Shown: positions 35,277 through 49,400 of the stretch, in pieces | How the letters are laid out: each line of letters opens with the position of its first letter | Numbering within the stretch: the stretch's first letter is position 1 | NCBI GenBank assembly: GCA_025331565.1 | Contig: JAFREQ010000012.1 | Location: forward strand, 11,212,501 to 11,276,500 | DNA from: Holacanthus passer | Taxonomy: Eukaryota > Chordata > Actinopteri > Pomacanthidae | Direction: 5' to 3' | DNA length: 64,000 nt | The notes under the pieces: generated by a model | Seen by the model: the letters and a program-made list of their open reading frames with translations, nothing else | What the model was told of the DNA's origin: nothing | Databases searched by the model: none | Made by a program: the position numbers and the translations under genes

Positions 35277-36938
35277 ATGCAGAATGATTCTCTGCTGTCG
35301 AGCATTAATGTGGTGCTTGTCATGGCCTATGGGAGTCTGGTGAGTCTGTTTCACTTCCTAAATGTGCTTTGTTCATTATATACATCATCCAGTTACAGTA
35401 TTTTACAACTTTGGCTAAATGTTCACAACAGACTGTCTGTCAAAGTTATTATGAGAGAGTGAACTGATTCATTTAAGATCTCATATAAGATTTCAGTTCT
35501 CATTTCAATGCTCTCAGGGTACCAGGGGTTTGCAAATACTTCCTCTTAATTTCACAACTTGATCCAGGTGTTCATCAGTACAACAGAGCTGCTGATCACT
35601 TTACAGCCAGTTATACATCTGTCTGCTTTGTTTTCTATCAGAACATTGGAGTTTGAGGGTTTTTAAAAAAAAATTTTTTTAGTGTTCTGTGTAGACAGAC
35701 TGTGGTGTACTGGTTTATGTTTTCAAGCATTTCCATATTAGTGTAGTTAACACTTTCTTTATTATTGTAGCTGTTAACTATCAAGTGATTGAAAAAAAGT
35801 GATTAAAATTAAAAAGTGTATGTTGTCTCCCAAACAAAGCTTGTGGTGATTATAGTAAAGGAAGAAAGGAATGCAGCAAAGTCCAGTCACAATCCTCCTT
35901 TTACCTTGTTTTAAAAAGGAAACAATTTTTTCTTCATGCAAAAACAATCAATGTACTGTAATAAGTTCGATCTGACTTATTGCTATTGTAATTTATTCAT
36001 TTAATTATTTGCCTGTTTTATCATCCACTGGCATCCTGTTGATTGTGCTTAAATAAAGCTCTAAAGGAAACTTTAAACTGAGGAGTACCTGGCTCTTGAC
36101 TTTCCTCTAGGTCTTTGTTTTGCTGTTCATCTTTGTCAAAAGACAAATTATGCGGTTTGCCATGAAGTCTCGGAGAGGACCACATGTTCCCCTCGGCCAC
36201 AATGCTCCTAAGGTAAGATACACACACCATAATGAACCAGAAGTTTGATGCTGTACAGTGTTTTACTGATAAACTATGATGTTGCAGCTGAGTGTTTCTT
36301 GTGTATGTGCTGCAGGAGCTGAGACAAGAAATTGAAGCCAAATTGTGCCAGGTCCAGAAAATCCAGTTTGAGCCTCGTATGCTGTCCCCAGATGATGTCC
36401 GGCTAAAGCACAAAGAACAGTCAGGTTAGAGTGGCACACACAGAGACACATTTTCACTCCAGGCCTGAATCTATCTACAATTTGGACTGTTTTTGATGGA
36501 GTATACTTCCAGAAGGATTAACAAATGATCTGTTTTATTTATGTTTTACACAGCGTCCCGACTTTTTCTGGAATACTTTTTATGCCAGATTACCGAAGAA
36601 TCTATGTGTGTGTTGCAGGTTCCTATGATTATCTGTACAGGATGAGAGCACTGGATGCCATCAGAGACACTGGTAAACTTTACTATCATTTAGTTTGCTT
36701 TATTTGTCACGACACACTATGAATCCTTCCCCACTGTAACAATATCACCTACACTATCTGTAAATAGATCTCCCTTTCCGTGAGCTTGGTGGGACGTCCA
36801 CTGCTGTGACGGGAAAAAGACTTCGGACCTGGCTGCTGCAGCTACGAAATTCTCACTGCTTGTTCCGAGACAGCCTCTGCTCCCTCATCGACACAGTGCT
36901 GGATGGGTACAATAAAGCACGGCATGGGGCAGAGGTCA

Positions 36939-36969
<31 letters not shown>

Positions 36970-37766
36970 AGATTTATCATCTCATCAAATGCATTGTGAT
37001 GATATTGAGCTACACAGGCCCTTGTCTAAATTAATAACATGAAAAATGATTTTAAAAATTTGGACAAAATTATATATGTACAATAATTTTAAAGAACATT
37101 ATTTGAAAAAGTCAATTTTGTTTTATAACAGCTCTGACAGTGCCTTGTAGTTCAGTGTCATACACATCTATTTACATATGTAACACATGATTTCGCTCAT
37201 GTTGGCTGTATTGTGGCCCACGGTAAGTTTTTACACATTTATATACATCCTTTCGATTAGCTTGATTTTCCTCTTTTGATGATTGTCCATCCTGTTGTGT
37301 TGATTGCATGAAAAGCTGACAAATGTATTGATGTCTTGTCTTTGACTCCTGTTTTTGTCTGTAGGCTTTTGGTGAAGAAGAATTTTTAAAATACCAGCAA
37401 GCTCTAACTGAACTGGCCTCTGTGTGAGTAAACACAACCTTTCTTTACACTGCTGCTTTATAGCTTTTCCGTTTATGCTAATCCCATCATGGAATGTTAA
37501 TTATGCACCGGGAATAATCTTATTCTCCCTCCATTGTTTATAGCGTCAGGTCTCACAGCATCAGCGGCAGCTCTCCGAGCCAACACCACCAGTCTGCAGC
37601 CAAAGACCTGACCAGCACCACAGAGCCCGCAAGCTCCTCCTCCTCCTCCCCGACCCAAACCACCTACCTCACATCTACAGTACAGCAGCGTAGCAAGCGG
37701 CCCAGACACCTACTGGAGCTGAAGAACTTCAAAGACAACTATAACACTCTGGACAGTTCGTTTTGA
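35277..37766 (+). CDS. c1orf43: C1orf43 (NICE-3) homologue, single-pass membrane protein
   Basis: Seven coding exons are 35277-35339, 36111-36212, 36316-36424, 36619-36672, 36768-36934, 37365-37423 and 37544-37766. They give 258 residues, against about 253 for the human protein. One hydrophobic helix at about residues 10-30 (INVVLVMAYGSL then VFVLLFIFV) is followed by a basic stretch, KRQIMRFAMKSRRGPH, as expected of a membrane anchor with a cytoplasmic basic side. The conserved core includes KIQFEPRMLSPDDVRL and SYDYLYRMRALDAIRDT. The C-terminus is Ser/Thr-rich with a serine run and ends ELKNFKDNYNTLDSSF. The family has been linked to the Golgi and to phagocytosis; its biochemical role is not settled. 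It is the only plus-strand gene here, divergent from the IL16-like gene and convergent with tuft1. Confidence 0.95.
36524..36575 (+). mobile_element. Terminal fragment of the same MITE family in a C1orf43 intron
   Basis: It contains TTTATTTATGTTTTACACAG followed by a CGTCCCGACTTTTTCTGGAAT-type end, matching the right terminal repeat of the 3990-4354 element. Only the end remains. It sits 45 bases upstream of an exon without disturbing the acceptor. Confidence 0.55.
36942..36969 (+). repeat. (GT)n microsatellite at a C1orf43 donor
   Basis: A GT tract starts only seven bases after the donor of exon 36768-36934, inside the early intron. Confidence 0.9.
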
Positions 37767-38594
37767 AAATCTGTGACTCCTGTCCAGAAGGAAAGTCAAG
37801 GACAAGGTAGTGCTGCCAGTGATCAAAGTGCCTGTGGATGGCGATGGGTCTCTGTCTCCAGATAGATTAGGGTGAAATGATAAAAACACTGCCTTCATAT
37901 ACTAAGACGCATTGCCTGGTTTACAGTAAAGTGCATATCAGACTACTGGCAGAGTGCTTTAAGTGTAGCTTATATGCACATATCCTGTATTAATGCATGT
38001 ACAAGTGCTATTATTGGGTAGAAAGATGACTATAGTGAGTAGGGTTGATTTGACCAAAACAAAACCAGAGCTATGGGGTTATGCAATGGCATCAGACAAT
38101 CAGTATTTATTGCACAATGTAAAGGCCTATGCAGACTCGTTCCAATTAACCAACTGTATTTAAATATGCTAACAGTTAACAATGCTTGTAGAGAAAACCA
38201 GTGTTAACTGTTGCCTCACACTGAGAAAAGCACTGTTTATGTCACTTATGTTTTACGTCTGTTCCAGTTTGTCTGTCAGGGAATTAGACTGCCTCTTCAA
38301 GCCTTAAACATTCGTTTTACAGAAGTCGCACTTGATTCAATGAATTTTGATGATTTCGTGCTCTTTTGATTTAATCAGCTCTTTCAGTGCAATGTAATTT
38401 GACAGTATTCCAGTGCATTAATGCATTCTGAATGTGAGGTATTACATCAGGGGAAGTCTTTTTCTTGACTTTTGTCTTTTTTTTAAAGGTGTCTGGACTG
38501 TGTGTATTATTTTGTGTTCAAAATTCCCAGGGAGGTATCTTCATGCTTGAATAATTTTATTTTCTGTTGTGCTTATTGTACAAGTTGCCATCCA

Positions 38595-38600
38595 AATAAA
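38595..38600 (+). terminator. Polyadenylation signal of the C1orf43 homologue
   Basis: A canonical AATAAA lies about 830 bases after the stop codon. The stretch 37767-38594 has no conserved reading frame and is best read as the 3' UTR, so the transcript should end near 38620. Confidence 0.65.
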
Positions 38601-38854
38601 ACAGTGACATACAGTCAAAATATTTTTTTCATAAAGTGTTTTCACATATGTCAGTACAATATAGTAATTTCTAGTGTGTACAGTATCCAGTAGAGGGCGC
38701 TCCCTTCCCAGCAATCTACTTGAAAGGAAGTGTGGCTTGATTTCAGCAAGAAGTCAAAAGAAGCATTATATTCATTTTGAGTAATTTATTCTGAGAACAC
38801 ATAATAGATTAGAATGTACTTCATAAAAAAAAATCACACAATCTGTCTAGAGGT

Positions 38855-38860
38855 TTTATT
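38855..38860 (-). terminator. Likely polyadenylation signal of tuft1
   Basis: AATAAA on the minus strand (TTTATT on plus), about 880 bases after the tuft1 stop. It places the tuft1 3' end near 38835, about 200 bases from the opposing C1orf43 3' end. The interval 38861-39737 would be the tuft1 3' UTR; I see no other gene in it. Other AT-rich hexamers nearby make the exact site uncertain. Confidence 0.5.
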
Positions 38861-39737
38861 TAATATAAATAAATACAAAGGAGAAAGTTGTTAGGCAGAA
38901 ATTACAACATCAAATCACACTCGTGAATATTATGTACAAAACAAGGTTTACGCAATGAAAGGGAGCTGAAGTGCTTTACACAAAATATATAGAACAATGA
39001 CATTTCTGTGAAGCAGTAATCTCAAATATCTTCCACTGACATTGTCATTTTTCTGTTTGCGTCCTCACAGTATAGAAAGTGCCATATTATTGTTTGGGGC
39101 TTACAAACCATATTTCAAAATGGCTTCATCACATGGTGTTAGCCTTATGTAGGCTACAGTCAATATTTACACGTTTAAAGCATCACACCATTCACAGAGT
39201 CATGAATGAGTGAGTAGAAGGATGCAGGATGTAGGTCATCGGGTTAATGCTTTTGACGTGAAACTTTTAGCTTAGCTGGCTATGTTCGCTACATTACTCT
39301 ATACTGACTTTATAATGTCAAAACCATTTAGTACAGTCTATGGTCATAACCCACTTCTGCCATCCTGCACTTTGCTCAATAAAACAACGGCAATGTCATA
39401 AACTCAAAGGTTAAAAAAGCGATCAAAACGGCAGGACGAGGAAACACCTGTTTACAGTGTGTAGAAATACATGTAAAACTTCATGTATTTACATTAAAGC
39501 TGACATACGCACTCATTCATTACACACAGACACAGAGCATGTGTGTGAGTCGCCGACCCCACACAGTTTCCTTCAACAGTGTTTGTGGTTCAAACGCGTT
39601 AGTGAAAGTGTTGATGTAGTTGCAGTCCAGGAAGCTCAGTCGCAATATTTATGCCATCAGATGTGGTGCTGTTTGGCTTCAGTCTACATTGAAAAGCTTT
39701 GAGGCCTTTTGACATTTGTCTTTCCGCTGCAGTCACT

Positions 39738-42700
39738 TTATGACCTGATCTCAATGACTTTGATGAAAGGGAGTGGTTTGTTTGAAGAGGTGGATGGCTT
39801 GATTGGTTTGCTGAGGGCACAAGAAGAAGAGACATTGGTTGTGTTTATTTTGAAAGAGCATAAAAACAAATGATCAGAATGCATCATGTGCTGACATACA
39901 ACTAGAATAGGTGAATATTTGATTGATCTTATGTTTGTGTTTGCATCTACTGTACTTCAAGGGCCCATTTGTTTTTGTGTTGATTTTGACAAATTTCACT
40001 AATCAAAACAAAATTTGTGACTCATGCATGAGCAGGACTTGTGTGTCAATTTGCAAGGTTTGTTACCTGTAGACGATCTGGGGGTTGCGCTCTGATGAAA
40101 GGTAGGACTGTGACCTTTGTCCTTCCAGGAAGTAGTCCATCTGGTCATGCATCTCTCGGTTCTGCACACACAGGAGGTCAGAGGTCAGTTCACTAAATAA
40201 CATTTAATGTGGCCCAAGAACCTTTGTTTCTGCAGAGATCAGGCTAAGCAGGATTTCCTTCCTCCTGCCACTCAGGTCCACTTAACCCTGACCCTTTATC
40301 CTAAATTCCACCGAAAAGCCACAAAAAATATTTTCATAGCTGCAGTCCTCACCTCAGCCTCCAAGAAAGCCACTTTCTCCTCCAGCTCTTTGATCACGCG
40401 GTCCCTCTCCTGGATCACCATGCGAGAGTTCTGGAGCTGCAGACGAGCAAACACACAGTCAAACAGTGAGCGAATACCCGCACAAATATGAACACTGAGA
40501 TAATGTGTTTGCTTTACTGAGTCTCACACATGCGCGTCTCACCTGTTCAATCATGTGTCTGACTTTCCTTTGCTGACTTTTCAGCATGTCATCCAGATGG
40601 TGGATCTTTTCTTTGAGAATAGCCACCTCCTTCTCCAACTGCTCAGTCCTGAAAGTCCACACAGAGAGTTATAACACAATCCTCATGATTTGGTTGTTAC
40701 CGACTGATAAGGAAATAATGTATTCCATTTGTGTGTGTGTGTTGGCTGACCTCTGCTCTCCCTTCTGGCCCTCCTCTCTGAGCTTGCGCAGCTCGCGGAG
40801 TTCCTCCTCGCGGTTGCGGATTGTCTCCCGCAGGGTGGCGCTCTCCTGCTCCATCCCTCCCAGCAACCTCTGGAGCTCTTCTATGCGCTTGTCTTTTCTC
40901 TCGCTGGCTTCTTCTGTGGTCCTCAGCTTCTCCTCGCGGTCACTCAGATGCTCCCTCAGCCTGCTGCCTTCAGCCTGGAAGAGACAGGAGATGTGATGCT
41001 TTATGACTTTGTTTAAAAAGTGCCGTCATGCATCCAAAATGTAGCGCACATTATTTGTCATGATGAGTGTAAAAGCTCTGTGAATGTTTGTTACCTGCAG
41101 CCTGTCTTTCTCCTCCTGGTGTTTCTTCTCTGCCTCCTGCAGCTGTGCATACAAGCGCTTACTGACCTCCCTCAGCTTGGTTCTCTCTGCTTCCTCATCT
41201 ACTTCCTAATAGAGAGAGAAGCGAAGCGTTAGATGAGCAGATAGGTACAGTAATGTCCTGGAATGGCCAAGTCAGAATCCAGATCTTCTAATCTGATTGA
41301 GAATGTGTGATTGAACTTTTGCAACCTAAGTGAGCTTAGGCCTTTTTTGGGGGAGGAAATTGCAGCATTCAGATAAGCAAAGCTCATAAAGAGTCGAGGC
41401 TATAATTGCTGCCAAGGTGCTAAATACTGACTTGGAGGGGGTGAATACAAACAAACATTTTGTATTTAGAACTAATTTAGACCTGTTTTTACCTTGACCT
41501 GAAGCCACACTGAAGCCACTTTGATTTAATGTTGTAAAACAATAAAACACTGATAGACACAGATAGATACTTTTATGATGACATAATGTAAAGTCTTGTT
41601 GTAGTTTCGCTCAGTGGGTGGGGCTCTCACGAATAAAACAGGCGCGTCAGCGTGCGTCACTGAAGCAACACTTCTGCTACTAAGCCATGACATGACTCAC
41701 TGATGAATGCTATAATTGGAGCAAAACAATTCAACCACACATGTTGGTATTAGCTCTGTTGTATTTGTACACAACATTACCGACGGGCAGATAGTAGCGG
41801 TTGCTGAAATCGCGTGGCTCGAGGACAGCAACAAAACTATTAAAGGAGTGGTATCTGTGGAATGCTTGGAACAATGAGGAGGGCCTGAAGACAATAACAC
41901 ATGGAGGCTGAGGAACAGTGTGTGCTGGAACGGCTTCCTCACACATGTTCTTACACCCCGGGGTGCTATAAGCGCTTTTAACTGTATCAGTATCATTTTA
42001 ATCCTTTTCTTTTCCTCCTATATCACATCTCTGTTTGTCTCTCTTTAACTTTACTCCTCCTCCTGCCTGTGCCCCTCTGGGAGGTGATCGCTTTACAGGC
42101 ATTACACACTGATACACATTGTACAGAGGAAAACACCGACTGCGGCTATGAGATTTGATACGCGCATTGCAACATACTGAAAAGACTCACACATACTGTA
42201 CATACAAAACTCAAGAAAGTGCTCACCTGTCCATCGGTTTTAGCTCCTCCCTTAGGTGCTGACGAACTCTTTTTGAAGGGAACACTGACTTTCCACCCGT
42301 TTGTGAGCGGCTGTGAAGAGGAAAGGAGGAAGTGAGCGAGGAAAGAGTGAAAGATGGAGATGAGAGAGGTGGAGGAAATGCCTTTAAGCACACAGGATGT
42401 AAGGTTAACAATGGTGAGGGCACAACAAAGCGGCTCAAAATACACCTACCTTGTTTTTGGCTGCCATCTGCTCCCTCAATGTCTTCAGACAATACCTCAC
42501 CTATGTGAAATACAAAGACATGTTGTGACTTACTGGGATATGATGTTGATCTTTTCATCAACAGAAAGAAAACAAGTCTGGAAGAGATGCAGGCAGAGAG
42601 CGAGGAGGAATTGACATGATCCAAAATGTGTTACACAACCCAGACACAGTAGTGCTGGCGTGTGTTTAGTGAGACAGTCAGAGCAGGCGTCTACACTGTC

Positions 42701-45700
42701 CAGAGACTGACCTCCTGTATCTGTGAAACTTCGTCTGACAGCATCTTCAGGCTCTGCTGGTGTTTCTGCTGCTCTTGTTTGCGGGCCTCTAGATAAACCT
42801 GGAACATGGAGAGACACAGATGTTAAACACCAACGTGACCACAAAACAAACCCACTCACACATCATTTATTTCTTCAAAAATAACAACCAAATACGCCAC
42901 ACCCACCTTGATGACCTCCACTTGCTCCTCTGTAGATTTGACTGGTTCAGGGGTCAGATTTGTCCTGTCGCTCGCCGGCTGCACCAGTGCAAACGCACGT
43001 CCGATTGGCTGGAGATGAGAGAGCAGAGGCGTTAATACTGCAGCGTGCATCATGTTAATTGAGCATGGGTGGATGGGTGTGACACATTTCCAAACATTGT
43101 ACGTAAATGAAGTCATGTGCTAACGCAGGTGGAGTAGTTGGAGCACGTTTCCGAACAATATTGCAACACAATATTTGGAAGGACAGCGAGGAGTATTTCC
43201 CTTCTGATGAAACATCTGTCTGACACGAATGATGCAATTATCAGAACACACTTCTTATCTCAGTCTTGTCCTAAGAAAATTATTCCCGTGTGCGTGTGAC
43301 TGCCTGCGTGTCTCTATAATCAGGAGGCAGAAACATTTAGCCATAATCACTATGGAGGCAAACCCATAAACATCTGGTGCCTGTTTGGAAGTTAGACTTG
43401 GTCAGATCCAGCAGAGGGAGAGATGTGCAGAAGTAGGTGGGGATTCGTTATGTAACTCCGCCGCGCTGGTGGTCCCGTCTCTTTTCTGGAACTTTGGCGC
43501 TGGCTTTGGTGGAACAATGGTTGTCTTGAGACGTTGTGAGTGGACTGGTGTGGGAACCGTGCTAATGAAAAGTTGATGGCGGCTATGGCATGTTTACAAG
43601 CGGGTTGTGCCTAATTACAGTTCACGTGTAGGAATGTGTTGTATGTCAGGATCACTGAGAAGATTAAGCGTCTAAAATTTCAGATCCAAATACGGCTGGT
43701 GATGATGAGCACCTTCACCTCCCTCATATCTTAGAACAAATCCGACCAAGCGTGTCCATTAAAGATGAAAATTTAAATGTAATAGCATAATAATCTAAAC
43801 CAGATCAAGCATCCAAATAAAACAGTGATGAATGCTCCATGCAACTTTCCATCAATACCCTCTTCCATCTCCTACAGTTCTGATTCCCTCAACTTGTCCA
43901 CACTGGTGTTAAAGTCCAGATTATAAGTCATCAGGTGCAGGAGGCTCTTACCTTGTCCCTGTGCTGCTCTGTGCTCCGGGCTGGCTGACTCTGGTCGTGC
44001 AGTGTGAGTCGCAGTCGTCTGCACCCCTCCTGAAAAAAAGGCAACGAAGAAAGGAGACGATGAAGTGCGTCCACAAAGAGACCGTTATGTGATGGAGAGA
44101 CTGAGTGGGGACTATTTTGAGGGAGGAAAAAAGAGGAGGAGAGACTGAGTCATACTCACTGAATGAAAGAGAGAAGGAGGGAGAGAGGAGGCAGTAAGTA
44201 AGAGAGAGAGGGGTACGAACGTCAGAGAGAAAGCGAAAAGTTTTTCACAGCTGCACAGAGACAGATTGTTTGATTTAAACTGTGTGCTGTGGACGTCAGA
44301 GGGACTTAAGGCGGAAACTCTCCAGGCGCTCGCAGCCAATTGGAGGCAGCGGCTGGATTTCTGGGAAAGTGGGCAGAAAATGTAATGTCAAGCAACACAG
44401 AACATTTCCATGGCGATGAAACCTCACAATAGCCATAAACTATCTGGCAGGTCGACAATCTGAGAGGGAGGAGACAAACAATGCACGCATGCAACACTCT
44501 CTTTAAGAACCCAGTTATTTCTTTCGGTCAGAGGAGAGGAGTCGCTTTAACAGGAAAAGTCTCGGGCCAGGACGTGACTGGGTGTGTGTGTCCTCCAGCA
44601 CAGGGAACCCCCTCATAAGCGAAACCCAGCGAGTGTGTGTGTGTGCGAGTGTAAGCATGCGGATGTGAGGGAGGAGGTCAGAGACATTATATAACCCATT
44701 CCAGCCTCTTGTTCTGGTTATTTGGTGTGTGTTTGCCTCCTGGTGTCTAATCTCATGTCGGCCCTGAGAAATACGGCGAAGAAAATATGGCAGTAATGTT
44801 CTCCCGTGGTTAAATATGATGAGCACAAACAAACACACACATGTTACCAATTACAAGTGGGTGTGTATTCAGTCATTTGTTTGTCCCTATTTAACCTTTT
44901 GTGCAGTAAAACTATTTTGTTTTCTTTTGGTTTGTAACCCATAAAAAGGCCCAGCTACTGTACGTTGTGGCATTTCCTGTTTAGGCTGCAAAGACATTGT
45001 TTGGGCTGCTGACACAACAATGTTTTGGGCTTTTTGATCATGATCTTTGTCAGCACATGGAGTTTGTCCAGTTGTTCATTTTGAATTTTTGGAAGAAATA
45101 GCTCAAAGTCAAAGCAACATGGACAAAAAGTGGTTAAAGCGCTCAGAAAAAAATTAACATTTAGAATCATGTGATATGATCGAAAGCTCCAGAACAGCTA
45201 CTAAATGGACCTTGAAGTGATACTGTTTGGTCACCTGCTGATTCTAACGTCAAGAATCAACTTTTAAACTATGGCTGGAATAACTGATCGACTCATCACT
45301 TAGTCAGAAAAACAATCAACAAATATTTTACTAACCAGTCAAACAGAAACAGAAAACGTTTCTAGGTTTCAGTTTTTTGCTGCTCTTTCTTTGCGTTATG
45401 TCACAATAAGCTGAATATTTTTAGGTTTTTGACTGTTTGCAAACAAGACATCTGACGACATTATGTTTTGCTTTAGGAAACTATGATTGGCCTTTTTTCA
45501 TTACGTTGACTTTTCTGACATCTCATGAACCAAACGATTAATCCAGAAAACAATCAACACTTTAATCTGTTCAATGAAAAAGTGAATTGAAGAACTGAAT
45601 TGCTTTTGTATTCTACAGTAAGAGTAAAGCGCTTCTACTGCATGTGTCCCTGCCTTATCTGGCCAGACATGGGAAAATGAACTGAGTTGTGTTGCGTAAT

Positions 45701-46377
45701 GCCATAAAAGCAAAGAGGGTTATAGAAGAAAGGCCGTGGCACAGACGACAGAAGGCCTTTATGATTAGCTGGTTATCTGTTGAGGAAGTGAATGGAGGGA
45801 AAAGGAATGAGGGGATGGAAAACAGAGAGTAAACTGGCAACTAAAAAAAGGCAGAGGAAATAGCCGAATAGTCGTGGCCGGGGGTCCGGCCACGACAAAC
45901 GAAACTCAGGGAAGTGAAAGCCAAAAATTACCCTCTTGTTCAACATGCTTTCGTCTCAGGTTACAGACACCTGAAAGCTCTAATAAAGCCCAGCGATTAT
46001 GGGGGAGGAAGAGAGGAGGGGGAGAGACGGGGGAAACAGTGAGAGGGTTGTTAAGAAGGAATCCATCATTATACAACTTCTCTGGCCCTTCACAGACAAC
46101 CAAACAAAGACTCAGCTAATCCTCGCTCTGCCATCCACTGTTTACACCAGAGTCTCTCTGCCCGCTTCCTCTTTTATACCCAGGCACAAAAATGCCGCCT
46201 ATACCACCTTCAGAGACAACCTGTAATACTAGACTTCCCGGGAAGGCAGACAAAGGGATCTGCTCACGGACAGTGACGAACGCATGCACACGTACACGTC
46301 GGGAAAATGCGCACACAGATACATGCAGTGACCTAAAGTACACACTGCCTTTATAACAGGGTAGAAACCTGAAACTA

Positions 46378-46436
<59 letters not shown>

Positions 46437-49400
46437 CGTCCACGCTGCTCGGTGCACCGACAATGGGCACAAAGGATCACGGGGTACGGCCAGGCTGAAA
46501 GGCTTAAAGGGTATGAGGACGCTTTTGTTTTGGACTTTGGCATCAGGAGGCCTGTAAAACATCTGAGTTAAATTAGCTGAGAAGTGACCACCGACCCGGG
46601 AATGTGGCCGAAAAACAGAAAAACAGAATGCCCTTTAGAGCCACTAAAAAAGCACCTCATATAAAACTGTTCAGATATCAGAAGGTATCATGGCCGTAAA
46701 TAGTAAAATATGGTCGTGTGCCTCCAGGTTTTATTACCTGCGTTCCACGGAAAAATTCCTCAAGTGTGAGTTTGTGTGTGTCTGTCATCATCCATTAAAT
46801 CATTCCATCCCTCTCATGCACTGTTTTCCCATACCGGCTGCACAGGTGTCTCTTTGGTCTTCAGTCCATTAAAAAACTGGGCCTGTGAGTCAACAGGTGT
46901 GAGCCGACCAGCACCACTGCTGCAGGTATCCTTTCAAGCATTTCAATGCAAAACCAGAGCTCCTGTAACTTACTTATATTACGAATTAGCGTATATAAAC
47001 ATGTTTTCCGGCAAAGACTTCTTTTCATCAGCATAACTTGTCAAACTCCTCAGTACAACCGTGTTAAAGCAGGTGAACAGGAAGGTAATAAAATACAATG
47101 CAAACTTAAAAGTTATGACTGAGATGAGGAAATATTTAATCAAAGAACAAGTAAAACAAGAATAAGAATCCAAACATTCAATGCCTGACTTGCATTAGAA
47201 ACACATTTCGGCCACTGCTCAACAAGACCTGAGGTTAAATAACCTACTTTAGCCATTACTAGTTAGTGTTACTACAGTGAACTGCGACAATCAATCGATT
47301 AACTGATTGGTCGACTGAAAGAAATTGCCAACTATTTTTTTTTATCTATGAGTAATTTTTTCAAGCAACAATTCCAAACTTTTGCAAGTTCCTGCCACTT
47401 AAAAGTGAAGATTTGATGCTTTTCTTTGATATAAATGATAGTAAATGGAGAATCTTTGTTTTGGATTGTTGGTTGAACAGAACAAGCAAAATGAAGATGT
47501 CACTTCAGGCTCTGTGCTACATTTATCACATTTTTGTTTGCATTTCATAGACTTAATGATTAATTCATTAATCAAGAAATGAATTAGCAAACTAATCAAT
47601 AACGACACTAATCGTTAATGTCCTTTAGTTTGGAGCTGTAGTTCAGTGAAGGCTCTTGTCTGACTATCAGACACGGTCCTTCAGTCAGTCAGCAGTCTAC
47701 AAACTAAAGAGTTAAGTCAAAGGTTAAGTAAACTTTAAAGTGAAGGAACAAGCCGAGGCGTGAAGTGAAGCACTGATGAAGGGTTCGCTTGTGTTTTATC
47801 ATCGCGTGAGAACCTGAACGTGTGAACGCTGAACGGCAAAAACAGACTCAATAAAAAGACTCAATCATTTTCACAATCATCTGACTCTTTTCTCCTGCCG
47901 TGTGTGTGACGTGTGAACTAGGTGTACTCAGCCATTCCTTCGCATTCACACGGGCTATATGTCAGGTTTGGCTCATTCCCAGCCAGTAACGTCAGACGCT
48001 CCTGACTGAGATGACGGCTGAGGATGAGGCAAGACAGAGGGAATGTGTGTCACACAACACAGGGAAACTAAATGTCTGGAGGGATAATTGTGGCAACGAT
48101 TTAAGTGACCTCACGGATGAAAAATAATCTTCTCAATACACCGAGGTTTTAGGGAGGAGAAACTGTGCCACAGCGATTTTGAAATAATAGCTGAAGAATC
48201 AGAACTTTTTTGTCACTATTATAAACTTTATATGATATTTTGTTTCAAGGCCAGGTCAGGATGTTCCTCCAGTTTTCACATCGTATCATCTGAGTTCCAG
48301 GAAACGCAAAAACACTGAAGGCCTTTCTCTGCTACATCACATTTCTTCACCTCATGTATCCGTATAGACCTGACAAACAGTCAAGTGTGTCATTTTTTTG
48401 TTAATAATCTTCCAGCACAGTCGTTCGTGAAATGCTACATGTGAAGGTGAAATACTTCTGATGCATTTCATCTGACCTGGACAGCCACATCAGATATGCA
48501 AACACTGAAGGTAGGTGACTATTTGACTGTTGCGGGAGCTGATGCAAATGTGCATGTTAAAATGTAATGTTTGATAGATTAAACAGACGCTGAGCAAACA
48601 TGACGTTTCACATATTGCTTCATGACACATTCCTCAGCACAAATAATCAGTTTATTAGGTGAGAGTGGAGCTGACCTTTGTACACTTTTAGTTATATGGT
48701 TACCCAACAGTAACTGATACCTATTCAAGTCTGAACCATTGAAACAAATGTAAATTTTCAAATTGTGCTCCAGTCATACTCAGATTATATTTTCTATAAC
48801 CAAGGTTGAGACTGTTCACTGTAATGACCCTCTTTAGACAATATTATCTGATATGATCAGTGGGTCTGTCACTGCTGACAGGTCCTGGACTCAGCAGGAG
48901 GCTGCTGATAAGGCGAAAGTGTCATGTTGCTCGGCAACCTCATAAACCTCAGTGCAGGTTAACAGTTTGTCTTTTCAAATCAGGTCCTGTAAATGATTAA
49001 ACCTTTGCTGCCACAGAATGAGGATAAAGCCCATCGACTGCGTGCGACACGAGCTGTTGATCACCCAGTTATCTAGAAGAGTCTGTGCTGCAAATCAAGG
49101 AAGTGTTTAATCCTGGTTAAGGTAATGTTACATGCACAGGTGGTGAACATACTGCACAAGCAAAGCTTTCACAGCTCGGTCTCCTGAGCTGCCTTCACTG
49201 TCTGTCACAACTGCAACTGTAAGCCCTTCAATGATGTGGGCAGAAGGCACCTGTGACAGGCACAGATGTTATTGGGACTAATTCTGATCTGCTGTCTTTA
49301 TGTGTGTGTGTGTGTGTGTGATGGAGGGGGGATGGGGGGCTAATACTTTAATTAGTACAAGACCAGAGACTTAATAGTTAATACACCATTTAGAGCAGAT

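Noticed and set aside
36021..36413. 130-codon minus-strand frame opposite C1orf43 exons
   Set aside because: It is antisense to conserved plus-strand exons and explained by their codon composition.
46116..46562. Long minus-strand open frame of 148 codons
   Set aside because: It is driven by the (CA)n tract, which has no stops, and has no family similarity. It lies inside tuft1 intron 1.
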